DNA from: Dickeya aquatica
GTDB taxonomy: Bacteria > Pseudomonadota > Gammaproteobacteria > Enterobacterales > Enterobacteriaceae
Direction of reading: 5' to 3'
Assembly: GCF_900095885.1 (NCBI RefSeq)
Contig: NZ_LT615367.1
Location: 2,790,001 to 2,854,000 of the forward strand
DNA length: 64,000 nt
Made by a program: the position numbers and the translations under genes
The notes under the pieces: generated by a model
The model's database searches: none
Seen by the model: the letters and a program-made list of their open reading frames with translations, nothing else
What the model was told of the DNA's origin: nothing
In this document: piece by piece, positions 29,976 through 41,077 of the stretch
Numbering within the stretch: position 1 is the first letter of the stretch
Layout: every line of letters begins with the position of its first letter

Positions 29976-30899
29976 TCAGGCGTGATGATTAATCACATGT
30001 AATAAAGCTGCCCCGCGCACGCCACCGGCATCACCATGCCGTGCTTTTTCAATACGCGGTAAATGTGCGCCGGGTAACAGGCTTGCCGGTAAACGCGGTG
30101 GTAACTGGCGATAGATTTCATCGAAATTCGACAAGCCGCCGCCCAATACCAGCAAATGCGGGTCAAACAGCGTCAGCACATTGCCAAGACATATCGCCAG
30201 CAGCGACAAATAGCGCTCGACGTGGGCCTGCGCCGTGCGCTCGCCCGCCGCATATTGCGCGATTATCTGCGTTGCAGACAATCGCTGATGAGAGAAATGG
30301 CTATACAGCCATTCAAAACCGCGCCCGGACAGGTAATTCTCAACACAGCCCTGACGGCCACAGCCACAAGGCAGGCGCGGTATATCCGCGCCGAGTATAT
30401 CCAGCGCCTCAACCGGCAGACGAAAATGGCCAAGCTCACCGGTCATGCCGTTACGTCCGTCCACCACCTGACCGTTTACCACCAGCCCACCGCCCATACC
30501 GGTGCCCAAAATCACCCCGAGCACCACCGGATAGCGGCGAAACTCATCATCCCAGGCCTCAGAGAGCACAAAACAATTGGCGTCATTACTCAGGCGCACC
30601 TCGCGTGCCAGCAGGCGTGATAAATCAGCCCTCAGCGGACGGCCGGTTGCCGCAGGCAGGTTGGCGGCAAACAGCTGGCCGGTTTCAGCGTGTTCAACAC
30701 CCGGCACACCGAGACCGATGCACCCCTGGCAGCCTGTAAAAGCATCCGCCTCGGCCGTGAGTGCGCGCAGGGTATGCAGTAACGCGCTATAGTCTTCACG
30801 CGGCGTCGGCACCCGTTTACGCCAGCAACATTGCAGTGCCTCATCAAATACCGCGATTTCAATTTTGCTGCCGCCGACATCGAACCCGTAGTAATACAT
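29976..30899 (-). CDS. nagK: N-acetyl-D-glucosamine kinase
   Basis: A 307-residue ROK-family kinase (E. coli 303). The phosphate-binding DVGGSK is at residues 7-12, and the ROK zinc motif [15 protein letters not shown] is present, with [13 protein letters not shown] in between. It phosphorylates cytoplasmic GlcNAc released by cell-wall recycling (NagZ lies downstream in this window). The start ATG 30899 gives [12 protein letters not shown]; six upstream codons have no homology. It is 60 bp after lolE. Confidence 0.93.
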   Translation of the reverse strand: MYYYGFDVGGSKIEIAVFDEALQCCWRKRVPTPREDYSALLHTLRALTAEADAFTGCQGCIGLGVPGVEHAETGQLFAANLPAATGRPLRADLSRLLAREVRLSNDANCFVLSEAWDDEFRRYPVVLGVILGTGMGGGLVVNGQVVDGRNGMTGELGHFRLPVEALDILGADIPRLPCGCGRQGCVENYLSGRGFEWLYSHFSHQRLSATQIIAQYAAGERTAQAHVERYLSLLAICLGNVLTLFDPHLLVLGGGLSNFDEIYRQLPPRLPASLLPGAHLPRIEKARHGDAGGVRGAALLHVINHHA

Positions 30900-30959
30900 G
30901 CGCGTTGTTACCCCCACCGCACGGTTAGTACACCGACCCTCACAAACACTCTGGCCGGA

Positions 30960-32207
30960 TTACTGGCCGCTCAACACCCGTGCCGGGTCAATACGGCTGG
31001 CGCGACGGGCAGGATACCAACTGGCAACCAGACTCAGCACCAGCGACGTCACCAGCACCACCACTACGTCGAGCAGATGCAGCTCCGAGGGCAGAAAATC
31101 GATAAAATAAATATCGCCGGAAAGAAAACGATGACCAGTCAGTGATTCCAGCGCACGGATAAGCGGGGTCAGTTGCAGGGTAATAACGATACCGGCTACG
31201 GTGCCCACCACGCTGCCGAGTAACCCGGCCAGCAGCCCATACCAGACAAACACCGCCCGAATCAACCCATCACCCGCGCCCAGTGTACGCAGCACGGCAA
31301 TATCACCGCTCTTGTCTTTCACCGCCATTACCAGCGTCGAGACGATGTTAAAACTGGCCACGCCAATCACCAGTACCATAGCCAGATACATAATGGTTCT
31401 GATCATCTGGATATCACGGTACATATAGCCATACGTACCAATCCAACTGCGAATATAGACATACACACGGGTCGCTTCACCGGCATCTCGCACCAGTTGT
31501 TGTGCCGCGAACACGTCTTTTGCCTTGAGTGCAATACCGGTAATGCCATCGCCCAAATCCAGATATTGCTGGGCATCAGCCAGCGGCACCAGCGCCAGGC
31601 TGTGGTCGAGCTGGCCGCTGAGTTGTAAAATACCGGTCACCTGTAGCCGGATGCGCTTGGGCTGCAACAATTTCATTTGTGGGTCGCTATTGGGGATCAT
31701 CACCGTCACCCAATCGCCGCTTTTCACGCCCAGGGTATCGGCCACCCCTTTACCGATAACGACTTGCTGTGCCCCGGCATGAAAGCGCGACCAGGCGTCA
31801 TCCAGCACGAAACGTGGCAACGCGCTCAGTTTCAGCTCCTGCACCGGGTCAACGCCTTTAAACTGGATGGCCTTCAGGTTAGCCCCATTTTCTAACAGCC
31901 CGGTAAAGCTGACATACGGTGCCGCCGCCGCCACACCCGGTACCTGCTCGATTTTCGGCAACAGCGGCTGCCAGTCACGAAACGGTTGATTGACCGCTTC
32001 GATTTCGCCGTGCGGCACCACCGCCAGAATGCGGTTATTCAGCTCGCGCTCAAAGCCGTTCATCGCGCTCAACCCGACAATCAACACCGCGACGCCAAGA
32101 GCGATGCCCAGCGTTGAAATCACCGAAATCAGCGACACCATACCGCCACGACGACGACCCCGGCTAAAACGCAGCCCGATTTGCAGCGCGAGGGGAGGAA
32201 AGGTCAT
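30960..32207 (-). CDS. lolE: Lipoprotein release complex permease LolE
   Basis: A 415-residue FtsX-type permease with one N-terminal and three C-terminal membrane segments and a large periplasmic domain. LolCDE extracts outer-membrane lipoproteins from the inner membrane and hands them to LolA. The N-terminus ([17 protein letters not shown]) and the N-terminal [15 protein letters not shown] membrane block match LolE. Its ATG 32207 overlaps the lolD stop (ATGA), giving coupling. The gene order lolC-lolD-lolE is conserved. Confidence 0.95.
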   Translation of the reverse strand: MTFPPLALQIGLRFSRGRRRGGMVSLISVISTLGIALGVAVLIVGLSAMNGFERELNNRILAVVPHGEIEAVNQPFRDWQPLLPKIEQVPGVAAAAPYVSFTGLLENGANLKAIQFKGVDPVQELKLSALPRFVLDDAWSRFHAGAQQVVIGKGVADTLGVKSGDWVTVMIPNSDPQMKLLQPKRIRLQVTGILQLSGQLDHSLALVPLADAQQYLDLGDGITGIALKAKDVFAAQQLVRDAGEATRVYVYIRSWIGTYGYMYRDIQMIRTIMYLAMVLVIGVASFNIVSTLVMAVKDKSGDIAVLRTLGAGDGLIRAVFVWYGLLAGLLGSVVGTVAGIVITLQLTPLIRALESLTGHRFLSGDIYFIDFLPSELHLLDVVVVLVTSLVLSLVASWYPARRASRIDPARVLSGQ

Positions 32208-32911
32208 CGTGACGCCCCCATCAGGGTTAACTCCTGCTGTAACTGCCCGTCACGCATTTCGAGCTGTCGTCCCAGGCGGCGTGCCAGATGCAGGTCGTGC
32301 GTCACCACCAAAAAGGCCGTCCCCTGGCGGGCATTCAGTTCACCGAGCAGTTCAAAAATCGCATCTGCCGTGCGTTGGTCAAGGTTGCCGGTCGGCTCAT
32401 CGGCCAGCACCAGCGACGGCTTATTCACCAGCGCGCGGGCAATCGCCACACGCTGACGCTCGCCACCGGATAGCTCTGACGAGCGGTGCTGACTGCGCTG
32501 CGCCAGTCCCACCGCCGCCAGCATCGCCTGTGCCTGCTCTTTGGCTACAGCCGGGGCCGTGCCGCCGATGAGCAGTGGCATGGCGACGTTTTCCAGTGCA
32601 GAAAAATCCGGCAGCAGATGATGAAACTGATAGATAAACCCCAGCTCACGGTTACGCAACGCCGCTTTGGCCGCCGCAGACAATGAGCCCAGTGCCTGCT
32701 CTTTGAAAATCACTTCACCGGAGGTGGGCGAATCCAGCCCGCCAAGCAGATGCAACAACGTGCTTTTACCCGAGCCGGAACTGCCGACAATCGCCATCAT
32801 TTCGCCGTGCTGTACGTCAAATGACACCTCACGCAGCACATCCGTGGACAGATTGCCCTCCTGATAACGCTTGCTCAGTTGACGGCACGCCAATAAAGGG
32901 GAATTACTCAT
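32204..32911 (-). CDS. lolD: Lipoprotein release complex ATPase LolD
   Basis: A 235-residue ABC ATPase of the MacB/LolD class. Walker [10 protein letters not shown], signature LSGGERQRV and Walker [13 protein letters not shown] with the H-loop THDLH are present. It powers LolCE-mediated lipoprotein extraction. The start is ATG 32911 ([14 protein letters not shown]), which overlaps the lolC end by 8 nt; an open frame continuing upstream is just lolC coding in another phase. Confidence 0.95.
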   Translation of the reverse strand: MSNSPLLACRQLSKRYQEGNLSTDVLREVSFDVQHGEMMAIVGSSGSGKSTLLHLLGGLDSPTSGEVIFKEQALGSLSAAAKAALRNRELGFIYQFHHLLPDFSALENVAMPLLIGGTAPAVAKEQAQAMLAAVGLAQRSQHRSSELSGGERQRVAIARALVNKPSLVLADEPTGNLDQRTADAIFELLGELNARQGTAFLVVTHDLHLARRLGRQLEMRDGQLQQELTLMGASR

Positions 32912-34106
32912 AACGTAGAGCCTCTGCGGGATGGGTGGCGGCCGCGCGCCAGGAAGGATACAGCGTGGAAAGCAGTGCCAGCAGCATCGCCACCAGCGCA
33001 ATCATCAGTACCTGCATCGGCAGGATTTGCACCGGCAGGCTGCCGCCGTCTATCAATAGCCCCAGCAGCGGGATCAGGGAATTCAACTGGCTGGCCAGCA
33101 CCACGCCCAGCAACGCGCCCAACAGCGCGCCCAGCACACCGGCGCTGCCGCCCTGAATCATGAACACGGCCATAATCTGGCGGCGGGTCAACCCCTGGGT
33201 TTGCAAAATGGCCACTTCACCCTGTTTTTCCATCACCAGAAGCCCGAGCGAGGTGACGATATTAAACGCAGCAACGGCAACAATCAGGCTTAACAACAGC
33301 CCCATCATGTTCTTCTCCATGCGCACCGCCTGAAACAATTCACCTTTGCGGTCACGCCAGTCTTTCCATACGGTGCCCGGCACCAGTGCCTGCTGGCTTA
33401 AGGTGTCCACCGCCAAGGGCTGCTCAAGCCACAGACGCCAGCCGGTAATATTCCCCGGCGCATACCGCATGAGTCTTGAGGCATCCTGCTGGTTAACCAA
33501 CAGTTGATAGCCATCGACCTCACTGCGGGCGGAAAAGGTTCCCGCAACCGTGAAGAGGCGCTGGCTGGGAATGCGCCCCATCGGCGTTAACTGGCTGGCT
33601 CCGGTCACCATCAGGCGCAGCGAGTCGCCCCGGTTTACCCCTAACTGCTTGGCCAGTTGCTCGCCCAAAATCACCTGGTACTCCCCGGCTTGCAGTTGTT
33701 GCAACCGGCTATTGACCAGATAGCGCGCCAGAGGCTCCGCTTCATCGGGATTGACGCCGAGCATCACCCCTACCGCCACGCTGCGGGCGCTTTGCAGCAC
33801 CACATCGCCAGTGGTCAACGGCGCAATACGCTGCACGCCGGTTAAGTGGGCGAGTGAAGAGGCGGGGATCGTTTCAGGGTTGAGCGAGCCTTGTGGCGTG
33901 GTGATCAGTGCTTGTGGCATCAGGCCCAGAATGCTGTTTTCCAGCTCCCGCTCAAAGCCGTTCATCACCGAGAGCACCGTGACCAGCGCCATCACCCCAA
34001 GGGTGATGCCAATGGCGGATAACCAGGAAACAAACCGCCCAAAGCGGTCAGCAGCCCGCCCTCGCATATAGCGCAGGCCAATGAAAAGTGCGACAGGTTG
34101 ATACAT
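32904..34106 (-). CDS. lolC: Lipoprotein release complex permease LolC
   Basis: A 400-residue FtsX-type permease paralogous to LolE, beginning [29 protein letters not shown] membrane segment at about 25-45, a periplasmic domain with the hook region that binds LolA in LolC (not resolvable here by eye), and three C-terminal membrane helices are visible. It is the first gene of lolCDE, divergent from mfd over 128 bp that must hold both promoters. Confidence 0.95.
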   Translation of the reverse strand: MYQPVALFIGLRYMRGRAADRFGRFVSWLSAIGITLGVMALVTVLSVMNGFERELENSILGLMPQALITTPQGSLNPETIPASSLAHLTGVQRIAPLTTGDVVLQSARSVAVGVMLGVNPDEAEPLARYLVNSRLQQLQAGEYQVILGEQLAKQLGVNRGDSLRLMVTGASQLTPMGRIPSQRLFTVAGTFSARSEVDGYQLLVNQQDASRLMRYAPGNITGWRLWLEQPLAVDTLSQQALVPGTVWKDWRDRKGELFQAVRMEKNMMGLLLSLIVAVAAFNIVTSLGLLVMEKQGEVAILQTQGLTRRQIMAVFMIQGGSAGVLGALLGALLGVVLASQLNSLIPLLGLLIDGGSLPVQILPMQVLMIALVAMLLALLSTLYPSWRAAATHPAEALRYE

Positions 34107-34234
34107 GAAATCCGTCTGGATGAGGTTGCTAAAGCAAAGTGAACAAGGATAATAAAGGGTAGTCCCACTTTATGGAACCCTAACCCTCTCTCTTCCCGAC
34201 TTTTTCTTAGTGGATATCGAGACCTGATAATCGG

Positions 34235-37200
34235 ATGATGCCAGAACACTATCGCTATACTCTGCCTGGCAAAGCGGGTGAACAACGCCTGCTGGGGCAG
34301 CTTACCGGCGCGGCTTGCGCCGTTGAATGCGCGGAGATAATAACTCGTCACCCCGGACTGGTGGTTCTCATCACCCCGGATATGCAAAACGCACTGCGTT
34401 TACGTGACGAAATCCGGCAATTTACCGCTGAACCGGTGATGACGTTACCGGATTGGGAAACGCTGCCCTACGACAGCTTCTCACCACATCAGGAGATCAT
34501 TTCAGCCCGCTTATCCACGCTGTATCAGTTACCCATGCTGACGCGTGGCGTATTGATCCTGCCGGTTAACACCCTGATGCAGAAAGTGTGCCCGCACAAT
34601 TTTTTGCACGGCCACGCGCTGATGCTGAAAAAGGGCCAGCATTTGTCACGCGAGGCATTACGTCATCAGCTTGAGCAGGCGGGGTATCGCAGTGTTGACC
34701 AGGTGATGGAACACGGTGAGTTCGCTACCCGCGGAGCCTTGCTTGACCTGTTCCCGATGGGCAGTGAAGAACCGTTTCGTATTGATTTTTTTGATGATGA
34801 AATCGACAGCCTGCGGCTGTTTGATGCCGATACCCAACGCACACTAAACGAAGTCGAGCACATTCACCTGCTGCCTGCGCGCGAGTTTCCCAGCGATAAA
34901 AACGCCATTGAACTCTTTCGCAGTCAGTGGCGCGAGCGCTTCGACGTGCGTCGTGATGCCGAGCATCTCTATCAGCAGGTCAGCAAAGGCACCTTACCGG
35001 CAGGCATAGAATACTGGCAACCGCTGTTCTTCGCTGAACCGCTGCCGACACTGTTTAGCTACTTGCCCACGACCACGCTGCTGATTTCCGTCGGCGATAT
35101 CCAGCAAGCCGCCGGGCGCTTCTGGCAGGATGCCGAACAACGTCATGACAGCCGCCGTCTAGACCCGATGCGCCCGTTGCTGGCTCCTGACACCCTCTGG
35201 CTGGCTGATAACGCGCTGTTTAGTGCCCTCAAAGCCTGGCCACGCGTGCAACTGCGTAGTGACGCGCTGCCTGAAAAAGCCGCTAACCACAATCTGGGCT
35301 ATCAGCCACTGCCGGTGCTGGCGGTGGCCCACCCGAGCAAAACACCGCTTGACGCACTGCGCCGCTTTACCGAATCGTTCGACGGGCCAATTATCTTTTG
35401 CGTGGAAAGTGAAGGCCGCCGCGAAACCTTGCAGGAGTTGTTATCGCGCATCAAGCTTGCCCCGCAACTGATTACGCATCTGGATGAGGCCACCGCGTCG
35501 GGTTGCTATTTGATGATAGGTGCCAGCGAGCATGGTTTCATCGACACCCTGCGCCAGCGCGCGCTTATCTGTGAGAGCGATTTGCTCGGCGAGCGCGTCA
35601 CCCGGCGGCGTCAGGATAGCCGGCGCACCATCAATGCCGATACCTTAATCCGCAATCTGGCCGAGTTACGCCCCGGTCAGCCGGTCGTGCATCTGGAGCA
35701 TGGCGTGGGGCGCTATGCCGGGCTGACCACGCTTGCCGCCGGGGGCATTACTGCCGAGTACCTGATTTTACACTATGCCGGTGAAGATAAACTGTATGTG
35801 CCGGTTTCCTCGCTGCACCTCATCAGCCGCTATGCAGGGGGGGCGGAAGATAACGCGCCGCTGCATAAACTGGGCGGCGATGCCTGGGTGCGGGCACGGC
35901 AGAAAGCGGCGGAGAAAGTGCGCGATGTGGCAGCCGAATTACTGGATGTCTACGCCCAGCGCGCCGCACGCAGCGGCTTTGCCTTCAAGCATGACCGCGA
36001 ACAGTATCAGATGTTCTGTGAGGGTTTCCCGTTCGATACCACGCCTGACCAGGCGCAAGCTATCAATGCCGTGCTCAGCGATATGTGCCGCCCAATTGCA
36101 ATGGACCGCCTGGTCTGTGGTGATGTCGGCTTTGGGAAAACCGAAGTGGCGATGCGCGCGGCCTTTCTGGCGGTAGAAAACCACAAACAGGTCGCGGTAC
36201 TGGTGCCAACCACCTTGCTGGCGCAGCAGCATTACGACAATTTCCGCGATCGTTTTGCCAACTGGCCGATACGCATTGAAATGCTCTCACGCTTTCGCAG
36301 CCCCAAAGAACAGCTTCAGGTGCTCGAACAAACGCAGGAAGGCAAGGTCGATATCCTGATAGGCACCCATAAGCTGTTGCAAAACGATATTCGCTGGCGC
36401 GATCTCGGGTTGCTGATTGTCGATGAAGAGCACCGCTTTGGCGTGCGCCACAAGGAACGCATCAAGGCGATGCGTGCTGATGTCGATATTCTGACGTTGA
36501 CCGCTACACCGATTCCGCGAACCCTGAACATGGCGATGAGCGGCATTCGCGATCTGTCGATTATCGCCACGCCACCGGCACGCCGTCTGGCCGTGAAAAC
36601 CTTTGTGCGTGAATACGACAGTCTGGTGGTGCGTGAGGCTATCTTGCGTGAAATACTGCGTGGCGGGCAGGTGTACTACCTCTATAACGATGTGGAAAAC
36701 ATCGAAAAAGCCGCCCAGCGCCTGACGGAACTGGTGCCAGAAGCCCGTGTCACCATCGGTCATGGCCAAATGCGTGAGCGCGATCTTGAGCGAGTGATGA
36801 ACGACTTTCATCACCAGCGTTTCAACGTGCTGGTCTGCACCACCATTATTGAAACCGGCATTGATATTCCTAATGCCAATACCATCATCATCGAACGGGC
36901 TGACCACTTTGGTCTGGCACAGTTACATCAGTTGCGCGGCCGCGTCGGACGTTCACACCATCAGGCTTACGCCTATCTTCTCACTCCGAACCCCAAAGCG
37001 ATGAGCAGCGATGCGCATAAACGGCTTGAGGCTATCGCGTCACTGGAGGATTTGGGCGCGGGCTTCGCGCTTGCCACCCATGATTTGGAAATTCGCGGTG
37101 CCGGGGAACTGCTGGGAGACGACCAAAGCGGCCAGATGGAAAGCGTCGGCTTTTCGCTCTATATGGAGTTGCTGGAAAGTGCGGTAGAGTCGCTCAAAGC

Positions 37201-37687
37201 CGGGCGTGAACCTTCGCTGGAAGATTTAATCAGCAGCCAGACGGATGTCGAACTACGCCTGCCAGCCCTGCTGCCGGAAGCGTTCATTCCTGACGTTAAC
37301 ACCCGATTGTCATTCTATAAACGCATCGCCAGTGCAAAAAACCCTGGCGAACTGGATGAGCTGAAAGTGGAGTTGATTGATCGTTTCGGCACCCTGCCGG
37401 ACGCCGCACGCCATCTGTTACAGGTCGCCGCATTGCGCCAGCAGGCGCAGTCACTCGGAATCAAGCGAATTGAAGGCAATGACAAGGGCGGGTTTATCGA
37501 ATTCGGCCCGCATAACCGCGTTGATCCAACGTACCTGATTAGCCTTTTGCAGCGTCATCCTGGTTTGTACCGGCTGGATGGCCCCACCCGGCTGAAATTT
37601 ATCAAGGCATTGGATGCACACCCGCAGCGGCTGGCGTTTGTGAGTGATTTACTTGAGGAGATGGCGCGCCATACCCACGCAATATAA
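34235..37687 (+). CDS. mfd: Transcription-repair coupling factor
   Basis: A 1150-residue SF2 translocase (E. coli 1148) that removes RNA polymerase stalled at DNA damage and recruits UvrA. The N-terminal UvrB-like module runs to about residue 340. The RNA polymerase interaction domain follows (GQPVVHLEHGVGRYAG near 490). The RecG-like motor has Walker A GDVGFGKTE (about 628-636) and DEEH (about 730), and the TRCF domain is at the C-terminus. Two adjacent ATGs (34235, 34238) are possible; the second matches the E. coli start. It is intact and divergent from lolCDE. Confidence 0.97.
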   Translation: MMPEHYRYTLPGKAGEQRLLGQLTGAACAVECAEIITRHPGLVVLITPDMQNALRLRDEIRQFTAEPVMTLPDWETLPYDSFSPHQEIISARLSTLYQLPMLTRGVLILPVNTLMQKVCPHNFLHGHALMLKKGQHLSREALRHQLEQAGYRSVDQVMEHGEFATRGALLDLFPMGSEEPFRIDFFDDEIDSLRLFDADTQRTLNEVEHIHLLPAREFPSDKNAIELFRSQWRERFDVRRDAEHLYQQVSKGTLPAGIEYWQPLFFAEPLPTLFSYLPTTTLLISVGDIQQAAGRFWQDAEQRHDSRRLDPMRPLLAPDTLWLADNALFSALKAWPRVQLRSDALPEKAANHNLGYQPLPVLAVAHPSKTPLDALRRFTESFDGPIIFCVESEGRRETLQELLSRIKLAPQLITHLDEATASGCYLMIGASEHGFIDTLRQRALICESDLLGERVTRRRQDSRRTINADTLIRNLAELRPGQPVVHLEHGVGRYAGLTTLAAGGITAEYLILHYAGEDKLYVPVSSLHLISRYAGGAEDNAPLHKLGGDAWVRARQKAAEKVRDVAAELLDVYAQRAARSGFAFKHDREQYQMFCEGFPFDTTPDQAQAINAVLSDMCRPIAMDRLVCGDVGFGKTEVAMRAAFLAVENHKQVAVLVPTTLLAQQHYDNFRDRFANWPIRIEMLSRFRSPKEQLQVLEQTQEGKVDILIGTHKLLQNDIRWRDLGLLIVDEEHRFGVRHKERIKAMRADVDILTLTATPIPRTLNMAMSGIRDLSIIATPPARRLAVKTFVREYDSLVVREAILREILRGGQVYYLYNDVENIEKAAQRLTELVPEARVTIGHGQMRERDLERVMNDFHHQRFNVLVCTTIIETGIDIPNANTIIIERADHFGLAQLHQLRGRVGRSHHQAYAYLLTPNPKAMSSDAHKRLEAIASLEDLGAGFALATHDLEIRGAGELLGDDQSGQMESVGFSLYMELLESAVESLKAGREPSLEDLISSQTDVELRLPALLPEAFIPDVNTRLSFYKRIASAKNPGELDELKVELIDRFGTLPDAARHLLQVAALRQQAQSLGIKRIEGNDKGGFIEFGPHNRVDPTYLISLLQRHPGLYRLDGPTRLKFIKALDAHPQRLAFVSDLLEEMARHTHAI

Positions 37688-38061
37688 TCCTATTGGTAAT
37701 AGAAATATTTTACATGTCTAATCATTTTGTGCTCTATATCGCAAAGGTACACCTAAAACCAACGCGATAACCGCCGATATACCTTAATGCGCCTGAATAA
37801 CATGGCGCAATTTTGCGGTATCGGTTCCGGTAGCCTCCCCGGTACTGATAGTCGTCAGTGGCCGGGGAAAATGGCCTGTTAGCACACAGATCCGCAATAC
37901 GCTGAGTCAATGGTCGTCTTGTCCGTTGGGCTTTATCGAATCAGCGGGTTGACCGGCTTTTCTTAACCGTAACGTGATAAACGTAATCTGTATCGGTAAA
38001 TTAAGTCGGTATACAACCAGTCGGTATACAACAATAAGGTCAGCCAAGGGCCCCTATAAGA
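37688..38061. other. Spacer between mfd and the EAL gene
   Basis: A 374-bp gap with no gene. It holds an imperfect hairpin at 37774-37824 (outer CCGATA/TATCGG, inner GCGCC/GGCGC) without a T-run, perhaps the mfd transcript end, and a 15-bp tandem duplication at 38004-38033 just before the EAL gene. Promoter elements for the latter are not clear. Confidence 0.5.
38004..38033. repeat. Tandem 15-bp duplication upstream of the EAL gene
   Basis: AGTCGGTATACAACC followed by AGTCGGTATACAACA: two adjacent copies, 14/15 identical, ending 28 bp before the start codon. Each contains the palindrome GTATAC. It could be a slippage duplication or a paired binding site. Confidence 0.7.
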
Positions 38062-39588
38062 ATGAATAAATTGATCGCTTTTCTGACGTTTTTGGCGATG
38101 ATGGTCTTAGGTTCGTGGGCTATTTACTACCAAAATTATCGATCAGACCAACAGCTTGCCTATGCAGAAGCTGAACGGGCGGTCAGCAGTATTGAAGCGG
38201 TCATCGATGAAGCCCGGGAGGCGGTATTACGCACCCGGCCATTGTTAACCCAGCCTTGTACACCAGATGTTATCCGCATTCTGAACATGACGGCAGCGAC
38301 CGAGCCGCACCTGCGCACCGTTAGCCTGATTCGAAATGATATTGTCTATTGCTCATCGCTCTATGGTGTTGATAACCGGCCAGCGGCGCTGGAGCGTTTT
38401 TTTATGGGCCAGTTGGTCCTGCTGCCCGGCAACGCCGTCACCCCAAACAAATCGCTGGTGATGTACCTGGAAACAACCCTGAACGGTAGCGTCGGGATAG
38501 GGATTCACGCCGCCCACCTGACCAATGTTTTAAGCCTGCTCAGTAAACGACGCGAACTCTATTTCAAGGTAGGAAATACCTGGGTGTCGAAGGAAAACAA
38601 GGTGCAACCATTCAGCACCAGTGAACTCCCGGATTTCATCACCATCTCCTCCCAGCGTTACCACTTCGCCATTATGTTCCCGATGGCAACCTCCTATAAC
38701 CTGCGGGTATTCTGGGAACAGGAAAAAATGACGCTGCTGGTGGCGTTCCTGATTGCGTTCGGCTCCGGTGTTCTGGCCTATAAGTACTCCCGGCGCTTCA
38801 ATACCCCTTATGACGGTATCCGTAGGGCCATCGAGCAGCAGGATGTCATCCCTTATTATCAACCGGTTATCTGCACCAAAACACAGGAGATGTATGGCGT
38901 TGAGGTGCTGGCTCGCTGGTTTCACCCGAAAAGTGGATTTATTGCGCCCGACGTATTTATTCCCTTGTGTGAACAGAGCGGGCTGATTATTCCCCTGACC
39001 CGTTCACTGATGAGCCAGGTGTTACGCGACTTGCTTAGCCATGTCGATAGCCTGCCCGATGAGTTGCACATCGCACTGAATATCAGCGCCCTGCATTGCC
39101 AGTCAGACGAGTTTATTCGTGATTGCCAAAATTTCGTATCGGCCTTTGGCAGCAAGAAAGTGAACCTGATGATTGAGATAACTGAGCGGGAAAAAATTGA
39201 CCTGACGTCCGACGTGCTCGGCTTTTTCAGTAAACTGAGCGCAGCAGGTATGTCAATTGCGCTGGATGATTTCGGCACGGGCTATTCCAATTTTGATTAT
39301 CTGCGCAAACTGCGAGTGAACTTTCTCAAGATTGATCAATCCTTTGTCAGCATGATCGATGAGAATGATCCGCAATCCAGCACGCTGGTTAACTGTGTTA
39401 TCGACCTGGCGCAGCAGATGAACCTGATGACGATAGCCGAAGGGGTAGAAACACCCTATCAGGCCGAATTTCTCAGCAAAAAGCACATCAACTACATGCA
39501 GGGCTACTATTTTTCCCGCCCGCTGCCTTTTGATGAATTGATGCAAACCTGGCTGAATCGCGATACCTCCTGCCCTCGTCAGCCCTGA
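38062..39588 (+). CDS. CSS-motif membrane c-di-GMP phosphodiesterase
   Basis: A 508-residue protein. Membrane segments at about 4-24 and 222-242 enclose a periplasmic domain with CSS at residues 97-99, the redox-sensitive motif of CSS-domain sensors. The cytoplasmic EAL domain (about 255-500) looks active: EVLAR (281-285), NIS (340), EITE (372-375), DDFG (402-405), KID (423-425), EGVE and QGYYFSRPL. It should hydrolyse c-di-GMP, with activity set by a periplasmic disulfide through DsbA/DsbB. No partner cyclase is adjacent. Weak Shine-Dalgarno before ATG 38062. I do not assign a specific orthologue. Confidence 0.9.
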   Translation: MNKLIAFLTFLAMMVLGSWAIYYQNYRSDQQLAYAEAERAVSSIEAVIDEAREAVLRTRPLLTQPCTPDVIRILNMTAATEPHLRTVSLIRNDIVYCSSLYGVDNRPAALERFFMGQLVLLPGNAVTPNKSLVMYLETTLNGSVGIGIHAAHLTNVLSLLSKRRELYFKVGNTWVSKENKVQPFSTSELPDFITISSQRYHFAIMFPMATSYNLRVFWEQEKMTLLVAFLIAFGSGVLAYKYSRRFNTPYDGIRRAIEQQDVIPYYQPVICTKTQEMYGVEVLARWFHPKSGFIAPDVFIPLCEQSGLIIPLTRSLMSQVLRDLLSHVDSLPDELHIALNISALHCQSDEFIRDCQNFVSAFGSKKVNLMIEITEREKIDLTSDVLGFFSKLSAAGMSIALDDFGTGYSNFDYLRKLRVNFLKIDQSFVSMIDENDPQSSTLVNCVIDLAQQMNLMTIAEGVETPYQAEFLSKKHINYMQGYYFSRPLPFDELMQTWLNRDTSCPRQP

Positions 39589-39719
39589 CGGCCACCTTTC
39601 AGCATATGGCGTTGAGTGCTTTGCATTCTGCATCACTTTTCCATCCCTGATTATTTACAACCCCGCACACACGCGGTAAATTCCCGCCCCTTCTCTACTG
39701 GCATGGGGATAACCACATT

Positions 39720-41068
39720 ATGTTTATCGGTTTTGATTACGGCACCGCTAACTGCTCTCTGGCAGTGATGGATAGGGTGTACCACGATTATTGTCTCTGG
39801 AGCAGCAGTCACCTTATCTGCCCTCTATGCTGTGTGCCCCCAGTCGCGAGGCCATCAGTGAATGGTTGTGGCGGCACCATCAGGTTATGGCTGAAGGTGA
39901 AAACGCACAGTTACTGCAACGGGCCATCGCTTACAACCGTGAAGAGGATATCCGGGTTCAGCCACAGAGTGTTCAGTTCGGGCTGCAAGCCCTGTCACTC
40001 TATATGGAAGACCCGCAAGAAGTCTGGTTTGTTAAATCACCCAAGTCATTTCTGGGGCAAAGCGGCCTGAAGCCGCAACAGCTGGCGCTGTTTGAAGACC
40101 TGGTCTGCGCGATGATGTTGCATATCCGCGAGCAGGCACAACAGCAGCTTGATACGCCACTGGAGCGCGCCGTGATAGGCCGGCCGATCAACTTTCAGGG
40201 CACTGGCGGCGAGGAAGCCAACCGTCAGGCGCAGGGTATTCTGGAGCGTGCGGCAAAGCGCGCCGGGTTCGGTCAGGTCGCGTTTCAGTTTGAACCGGTC
40301 GCTGCGGGGCTGGATTTTGAAGCGACGCTGGAGAGAGAGCAGCGGGTACTGGTGGTGGATATCGGTGGCGGGACAACTGACTGCTCCATGATCCTGATGG
40401 GCCCAGACTGGCGCACCCGCAGCGACCGCACCCAAAGTTTGCTCGGGCACAGTGGCTGCCGGGTTGGCGGTAACGATCTGGACATCATGCTGGCATTTCG
40501 TCAGTTCTGCCCGTTGCTGGGCATGAATGGCGTGACGGAAAAAGGCAACGCACTTCCGGTGCTGCCGTGGTGGAATGCGGTGGCAATTAACGATGTTCCG
40601 GCGCAGATAGAGTTTTACAGCCCGGCATGTGGCCGATTACTGCGTAATCTCATCCGCGATGCCCGCGAACCTCAGCATGTCGAACATCTGCTGACCGTGT
40701 GGCAACAGCGTCTGAGTTACCGGCTGGTACGGCTGGCCGAAGAGCAAAAAATTGCCTTATCCAGCACAGACCATGTACAGGCGGCGCTGTCATTTATCGC
40801 ACCGGCACTGCACACCGAAATTAACGCAGAGGCACTCGAAATGGCGATAGCCCAGCCGCTTGCTCACATCAAACAGCAGGTAACGCAGGTGATGGCCAGC
40901 AGCCAAACCCGACCGGATGTTATCTACCTGACCGGTGGCAGCGCCCGCTCGCCGCTGCTGCGCACCGCCATTGGCCAGTGTCTGCCAGATGTCCCGATAG
41001 CCAGCGGCGATGACTTTGGCTCCGTTACCGCCGGCCTTGCCCGCTGGGCCGAGACGCTGTTCCGCTAG
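39720..41068 (+). pseudogene. yegD: Hsp70-like chaperone YegD, frameshifted near its start
   Basis: The frame opens MFIGFDYGTANCSLAVM at 39720, as in E. coli YegD (450 residues), but leaves the coding frame near 39771-39777. From about 39776 the homologous protein continues in another frame (SLEQQSPYLPSMLCAP) to 41068, with intact actin-fold motifs (GGGTTDCS; GGSARSP). One base is missing, most simply one G of a GGGG run at 39775-39778; restoring it gives a full-length reading. Translation from an internal start such as TTG 39791 would yield 425 residues lacking the phosphate-binding first loop. It may be a true pseudogene, a strain-specific mutation or a sequencing error. Confidence 0.8.
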
Positions 41069-41077
41069 CCACACGCC

